DNA from: Aselliscus stoliczkanus
Taxonomy: Eukaryota > Chordata > Mammalia > Chiroptera > Hipposideridae
NCBI GenBank assembly: GCA_033961575.1
Contig: CM066734.1
Coordinates: 79,360,001-79,424,000 of the forward strand
Direction of reading: 5' to 3'
Length of the DNA stretch: 64,000 bases
Position 1 is the first letter of the stretch, and each line of letters opens with the position of its first letter. Below are positions 58,681 through 64,000 of the stretch, piece after piece. The position numbers were made by a program, and so were the translations under genes. The notes under the pieces were generated by a model. The model saw only the letters and a program-made list of their open reading frames with translations. It made no database searches and had not been told where the DNA came from.

Positions 58681-59289
58681 TAATATTTGTGGTTTCCCTC
58701 TTCTCCTTCACATTCAATATTCTTCTCACTTTTGGCACTTCTTATGGTTTTGGAGGTGTGCCTGGTGGTAGGAAACAGACCTTGATTTGTGAGAGAGCTG
58801 AGTCTCTGATCATTATGCTCTTTTTTGGCTGTTATTGCTGCATTTTTTTATTTATTTAGTGTTAAAATTGTTTAAGAGAGTAACCAAAATAGAACCCAGG
58901 ATGTAATGAAAGTTTATAATATAGTGTCAATTACCCTAACCAACTTGGTGACATTTTCTTCTCGTCTGCTGGTTCCATGGATGGGGAATCAGAAGCCTAT
59001 AGTTAATGGAACTTTAGCTGTGTCTGCCTTTGGAACCAGAGCCTCTAAAGTCACACAGCATAGATTTGCAGGGTCAACTCCTGCTTTCAACATGGATTCT
59101 TAGATCCACTTAATCTACCTGCAAGGACACTTTTTGTCCTTGATTAACATATATACTGGGTCTTGAAGAACCGTGCTTCAGCCTCACTAAGTATTGCCTG
59201 TGATTGGGTACTGCACCTGTGCCTTCAGCAGGATGCTCCATCATTCTATCATACTGGCAGGTTCTGAGTCTTACACTCTGTTCATCTCC

Positions 59290-59560
59290 TCAGTAGATAG
59301 CATGATCTTGTACCCACTCCCACTCATCCTTTGCTTTGTTAGGACCTTGGTCTAACATGATGCTGTGTGAGCCCCTGTGCAAATGGGTCAAAAGTTCTGT
59401 AAGCCCATGAATAATGGTATTAGTTGAGTTTTTATGACCAGAAAAAAAACACATACTTAGAATATGTGTATATTCCTGCCAAAATCTCTTGCTGCTATTT
59501 TTGGGGATCAAGGGATCCAACATAGTCAGCTTGCCATCAAGTAGCTGTAGGTAAACTCAG
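59290..59560 (-). pseudogene. ERVL-type integrase core fragment
   Basis: A 77-codon open stretch on the minus strand that holds part of the integrase catalytic core: the beta-strand/helix region IIHGLTELLTHL, the LDQG with the second acidic residue of the D,D-35-E triad, and WEWVQDHA downstream. The first acidic residue and the glutamate are not in a continuous frame. It forms the best-preserved part of the old provirus. Confidence 0.72.
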
Positions 59561-60829
59561 GGAATTATGCTGTCTCAGGAATATGGCATTGGTCTCTACA
59601 TCTTGGCAACAGCAGTGGGTATATTAGCCTTAATAAATGCTGGTTGACCTATACATAATCTTTGTCCATGCCATCATGGCTACTTCTTTAAGTCTCAGGT
59701 TAGCAGGTTCTATACCTACTTTCATCCATAGATTCACTGACATAAATAATTTACCTTTAGTGACAGGTAGATGGCCTGATGACAGAAGCTGAATGAAGTC
59801 AAATGTCAGGAATTTAACTCTCTGGTTGTTTTATCTCTCTGCCATAGGAGATATCATTAGTGATGGTACAATACAAAGATATTTACTCATTGTTCCCACT
59901 TCCGTTGTGTATCTATATTCTTTTTCTTCAGACTGCTGATTTTCTAGTCATTTTCACCCAGGCCCCAAGAACAGCTAGCCAAGCCATTTTTTCCACTGCT
60001 CATGAATCCATTTATATTCTAATTTTGTTCACTTTTCCCTTCTCACAAAATGGATGGCCAAATGACTGTCCAGAATGATACTTTAGGAGACGTGTTTCGT
60101 ACCACTGTCTTTTAGAGCCACACTTGACTGGGGCTGTGGTGCAGCCATCATGAATTTGTAATTTGCTCTCACATACTGAACTAACCTGTTTGTGCACCAA
60201 GCTTGGGCTTTTCCTTGATCTGTTAACTATCCAAAAGTACTAACTGAGAGGGAGAAGTGCTGGTGCAAAAGTGGTAAATAATATAGGGATCTGGGCTCTC
60301 TGCTCAGGCAACTTGCTTGTTGCCTCCAGCCTCGCCCATGCCCGATCCTGGAGGTACCACTTCTGTTTTAAGACAGATGACTGTGGAATATCTTGACTTT
60401 ATGACTTGTTGGATATAAAATAAATCAGCATTAGATAGTCAGTTCTAGCCTCATCTCATGGGCATGTGTTACCCATGGTCAGTTTATCCACCTCTTGCAG
60501 AGCCCAATGTACATCAAATTCTGTTTTCCCAAATTAAAAACAAAATTCTGCACTGAAAAGAGCACAACTTTTCTCTACCTAAGGGTTTGCCCTTGTGATT
60601 CACCCATCAGAACTAACCTTAAACCTCAAATGGTATTTTCCCATCACTGGTACTTGTAATAACACAGGAGTTGCTTACATCACACCCCAGACCTGCTGCT
60701 GAGAACTTGTCTGCTGTGGGCCCCCTCAGAGCTGGAAGTCTTTCATGTCACCCTGTTTATTGTTTGGGCAGTTTCCAAACAGTAATATGGTACGATCATA
60801 ATATAAGGATATATATTCTATGGAGGGCT

Positions 60830-61181
60830 TTCTTTTTTTATGAATAGTGTATTCTGTCAGGAACATCTCAGCATGCCCCAGACCACTGAACCTCTAAGAA
60901 TTTTTCAGATATGCCAGGTCCTAGAATCCTCATGTTGTCTATCACCCAACCTCTGGAGAACCTGTCTAACTAACATTTTTTCCTCATCTGGTCCAATTGG
61001 CATGATGCCATCGATAGAATGGATCATGTGATATTCTGTAGGATTTCAAGGCTGTCCAAGCCTCTTTGGACTATGTTATATTACAGTGGATGGGAAGACA
61101 TAAACATAAACCTGGGACATCCAAGTGAGTATAAACAGTCTCTGATTTTTATTTTTGATAGGAAAAACTGATAGGAAAACA

Positions 61182-61236
<55 letters not shown>

Positions 61237-61350
61237 TGGCTTATCCCATGTATCAAAGACCATATTAACCTGTCTGACAAAAGCACAATATCTGTCACAG
61301 CAAATACAACTGGATGAGGTTATTGTAGTGTACTGTCCTCCAAAATCCAT
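60830..61350 (-). pseudogene. ERVL-type reverse transcriptase fragment
   Basis: Minus-strand text that matches the reverse transcriptase palm: an FTW-like and SP-containing stretch, then HSIDGIMPIG at about 60990-61020. The active-site motif Y-I-D-D has become S-I-D-G (61007-61018), losing one catalytic aspartate. A (CA)n run at 61185-61234 interrupts the domain upstream. Downstream, several stops occur before 60830. Confidence 0.68.
61185..61234. repeat. (CA)n microsatellite
   Basis: A 50-base CA run within the reverse transcriptase part of the old provirus. Confidence 0.97.
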
Positions 61351-62870
61351 CTTGTTTTCTTTTCACAGGTGCCTGATTGCTGAATAAAATAGTGGGAACC
61401 CCTACTCCTGCATCCTTTAGGTTTTCAGGACAGCATGAAATTCTGCGGTTCTCCTCAGAATGGAATGTTGTTGTGATTTGCTATCTTGGTCTGGGTGGAA
61501 GCTGTCTCAGAAGCTTCCAGGTGGCCCTTCTTACCACAATTGACTTTTCTTCATAGGTCAAGAAACTGATCTAATGGTTTGCGAACTCCCAAATAGATCT
61601 GTTCCAATTCTACATCTGGGGAACAGTCAAATGAACACAGAGTGAACCCATGTTCCGACTGTGAAGTGAACCTGGATCAGGATTCTATTTATTAACTGAT
61701 CTCCATGTACCTCAATTTTAAGAGGGGACCCAGCTTTCAGTCTTCAGATATCAGTGTCAATTCAAATCATGTGCCCCAAAATCCCTAAAATATTTGGGTA
61801 TTCCTTTTCCCTAGTATATGGTTAGCCGGACTAGTAGCCATGGGTACATTTGAGGAAGGACTCATGAATACATTCTCATATATACTTCTTTTACTAGAAA
61901 ACCTAGATTCTCCTTCAGTCAATGGCTTTTAAATCAGCTGGCATAGGTCCAGAAACTGGGTAAGGGATCATATTATTTTAATCGATGTGTCTGCTCCTAG
62001 CTTCCTGCTCAGCCAATCTTCCTTTCTTTTAATGTACAGATACAGCAGTAGCCTTGTTGGCTTCCCAACCATTTTGTCCCTAAGCACACCATGTTTTGTT
62101 AACCACTTCCAAACTCTGTGAGTAAGTGTTTCCCACCTTGATGGTCACCATGTCTTTGCCACTCATTTACAGTAATTGCATCCTGACATCTGGTAACTAA
62201 GCAGTATTACCCCGTCTCATACAGTGCAATTCTGTAATGACAGGTCCTGCTGTCAGCCTTGTCCAAATGGAAGGAGCCGCCATTGAATTTAGTAATGATG
62301 ATGGTAACCTCTTAACAGCACATTACTAAACATTCTGGTAAATGTTGTGTCATGTGGGCGCTCCTTGTGGGTTTTCTGGTCTTATGTATTAATAGTATAT
62401 CCACTCTTGCAAGCTCAGTTCTCGAATCCTTTAAATCTCTTCTTACACTATCTGCCTTGGTGATTTTGATGCTACTATCTCACCAGTATGAACCATAGCT
62501 TTTTGCATGCTTCTAGTGGCCATTTTAGCAGTATGTTTGTGTCATCTTCCAGTGCTTACCAGAGTGTTGTATAACATATGTCCTAATTTGATAGCCTTTC
62601 TCTTATGCAACCACTTGGGACAGGACAACCTGGCTATATCCTGTAGGTCCCTTGGACTATATTTGCTTTCTTTCTTTGTCAAACTCAGCACACATGCAGG
62701 GACTTAAGTAGCTATTGTCCTCATGGCCAAAAGAAAATCCTGAGAGGACTTCAGCTGCTCTTGAAAGGAGAAGCTTCTCTACCATCATCAGCAAGTGGGG
62801 GAGGGCACAAGTCCTAAAGAGTGAAGAGTGAAGGTTGGGCCACTTATTTATACCCAAAGGATTCAAGGGA

Positions 62871-63297
62871 ACTTAAAGAGTCAAGAATTTGGGATGCATC
62901 AACCCAATGTACAATTGGGCAGGGCCACATTCTTGCTCCACCTGGGCCCTGATCTTAGCATAATGGACCTGCCAAATTTGCTGGGGCTCTGATATATTTC
63001 TCTTTTAAGTCCTAGAACTTGTCTACAGCTTCACATGCAGTACAAAATGAAGACCTCTTTCTATATTACTAAGGAGGCCTTCTGAATTGCCTACTTATTG
63101 CACAATTGCCAATTCATGACTTCCAGCCTTTAGTTATTGAATTTCAAAGTTCAATTGAGCTTAACAACAGCAGCCTGATTATACTATCCTTATACTTACT
63201 GTTTCCCAAAATCCTACTGCATCATGCCAGATAGTAAGTACATTTCTTTCTGTTGGTGGCCCATCCCAATTTGTCACCATCAAAATATTTAACTATT
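62871..63297. other. unassigned DNA between ERVL remains and a SINE cluster
   Basis: No gene recognised. It may hold the upstream part of the provirus, but I see no clear LTR. Confidence 0.45.
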
Positions 63298-63461
63298 GGG
63301 CTGGCCGAGTGGCTCAGTTGGTTAAGAGCTCACTCAAGAGTGCGAGCTGAGCTCTGAGCAACAGCAGTTCGATGCCCAGCCTGAGCTGGGCAGCTGCTGA
63401 GCTACCAACAGGTAGCAGAATGGCTCAGCCAAAACAAACAAACAAACAAACAAAAAAACCT
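63298..63461 (+). mobile_element. SINE type B, first of a head-to-tail cluster
   Basis: GGGCTGGCCGAGTGGCTC, A box TGGCTCAGTTGG, B box AGTTCGATGCC, GAGCTACCAACAGGTAGCAG and a CAAA-repeat tail ending at about 63461. Confidence 0.93.
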
Positions 63462-63469
63462 AGCTGGTT

Positions 63470-63579
63470 GGCCGGCCTAGTGGCGTGGTGGTTAAACATT
63501 GGTTTGGGACACCAGCAGCCCCTGTTCGGGCCCCACATATGAGGGCCAGTGACACTGCCCTCAAAAAAATAAATAAATA
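63470..63579 (+). mobile_element. SINE type A (short form), second of the cluster
   Basis: GGCCGGCCTAGTGGCGTGG, TGTTCGGGCCCCACAT (degraded B box), GAGGGCCAGTGACACTGCCC and an AAAT-containing tail. It starts 8 bases after the tail of the preceding SINE. Confidence 0.93.
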
Positions 63580-63580
63580 G

Positions 63581-64000
63581 GGCCGGCCGAGTGGCGCATT
63601 GGTTAAGCGCTGGTTTTGGGATGCCAGCGGCCCCGGTTCGGATCCCACATGAGGGCCAGTGACACTGCCCTCTACAGCTAACAACAGCTCCACCTGGAGC
63701 TGGGCTGTGAGAGCCCCGGTGATGGTGTAGGCTGCAGCCCCTGCTGCAGTGGGCTGCCATAGGCTACAGTGAGTGGCCCACAGCCAGCGTGAGCGGCTGG
63801 CAGCCAGCGTAAGCTGCCAATAGCCGCGGTGAGCGACATCCAGAGGCCAGCGACCGATCTGCCTCATCCGGGAGGAGCGCAATGACGATACCAACAGTGA
63901 AGCAACATCCTCTGCAACTAGACTGAAGAACAAAAAGACAGCAACTTGTCTGTTCCCTTCCCTGATTCCCCAATGCTGTTCCCCTCCGCCAATTCCCCAA
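63581..64000 (+). mobile_element. long tRNA-headed SINE (type A-long), cut by the window end
   Basis: Begins GGCCGGCCGAGTGGCGC in the tail of the preceding SINE, B box GGTTCGGATCC, then the long body (CTACAGCTAACAACAGCTCC, GGCTGGCAGCCAGCG words) and ends with CCTCCGCCAATTCCCCAA at the last base of the window. Only the A-rich tail should lie outside. Minus-strand frames up to 157 codons across it are not genes. Confidence 0.94.

Larger units (their letters stand above)
58700..62870 (-). pseudogene. class III (ERVL-type) endogenous retrovirus, gag-pol remains
   Basis: An old, heavily broken provirus interior on the minus strand, in the order expected from high to low coordinates: probable gag/protease (about 62.9-61.6 kb, weak), reverse transcriptase (about 61.4-60.8 kb), RNase H (about 60.6-60.0 kb) and integrase (about 59.9-59.3 kb), then an unresolved 3' part. 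Recognition rests on short pattern matches: HSIDGIMPIG around the polymerase active site, KQKWYLQDRAWAR before RNase H, and IIHGLTELLTHLHRG with LDQG in the integrase core. Stops and frameshifts are frequent, and a (CA)n run is inserted in the reverse transcriptase. No env-like frame was seen, which fits ERVL elements. Outer limits and LTRs were not identified. Confidence 0.7.

Noticed and set aside
58653..58859. 68-codon frame starting in a MITE
   Set aside because: The start codon lies within the palindromic MITE and the frame runs into sequence without a domain.
63581..63660. tRNA gene candidates at SINE heads
   Set aside because: A and B boxes are present, but the heads lack a proper cloverleaf and are followed by SINE bodies and A-tails with target duplications. 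The same is true of all the other SINE heads.
63460..63933. 157-codon and 111-codon minus-strand frames
   Set aside because: They run antisense through SINEs, and the same frames recur in the other type A-long copies (901-1313, 35817-36234).

Overview
The window reads as a stretch of mammalian nuclear DNA from a gene-poor, AT-rich region. I find no supportable host protein-coding exon, tRNA gene, rRNA gene or CpG island. Nearly everything recognisable is a transposable element or a simple repeat. The tRNA-headed SINEs (three head types with good A and B boxes), together with several mariner-type DNA transposons and their short palindromic derivatives, point to a bat, probably on the horseshoe/leaf-nosed (Yinpterochiroptera) side. 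The species call is inference from repeat style, not from a diagnostic gene.

Layout. 0-7 kb: mostly unrecognised AT-rich DNA with one long SINE (901-1313) and old L1 3' fragments. 7.1-9.1 kb: a palindromic MITE split by a SINE, an L2 LINE tail and an internally deleted mariner. 9-31 kb: long unassigned stretches with SINE scraps, two 79-bp mariner MITEs, MIRs, polypurine/polypyrimidine microsatellites, two copies of an old dispersed repeat and an unexplained 1.5-kb block at 23.7-25.3 kb. 31-34 kb: L2 and L1 tails and a second copy of the deleted mariner. 34.9-44.6 kb: an old minus-strand L1 split by an essentially full-length minus-strand L1 (about 35.6-43.26 kb, itself hit by four SINEs), followed by a young 5'-truncated plus-strand L1 with a perfect 15-bp target duplication. 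46.5-53.5 kb: L2 copies, one hosting five SINEs and an LTR-like insertion, then other old elements. 54.9-56.2 kb: a full-length but inactivated mariner. 58.7-62.9 kb: minus-strand remains of a class III (ERVL-type) endogenous retrovirus. 63.3-64.0 kb: three SINEs head to tail, the last running to the window edge.

Nothing here behaves as a gene system. What stands out is transposon biology: a mariner parent with MADE1-like palindromic derivatives, a second mariner family spread as one shared deletion form, SINE families that seem to share a 3' tail module, nested insertions with readable target duplications that give relative ages, and an L1 5' UTR with a degenerate tandem unit. All protein-coding remnants are broken, except for an uninterrupted 166-codon L1 ORF2 C-terminus. 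Boundaries of old elements are approximate because they were set by eye.
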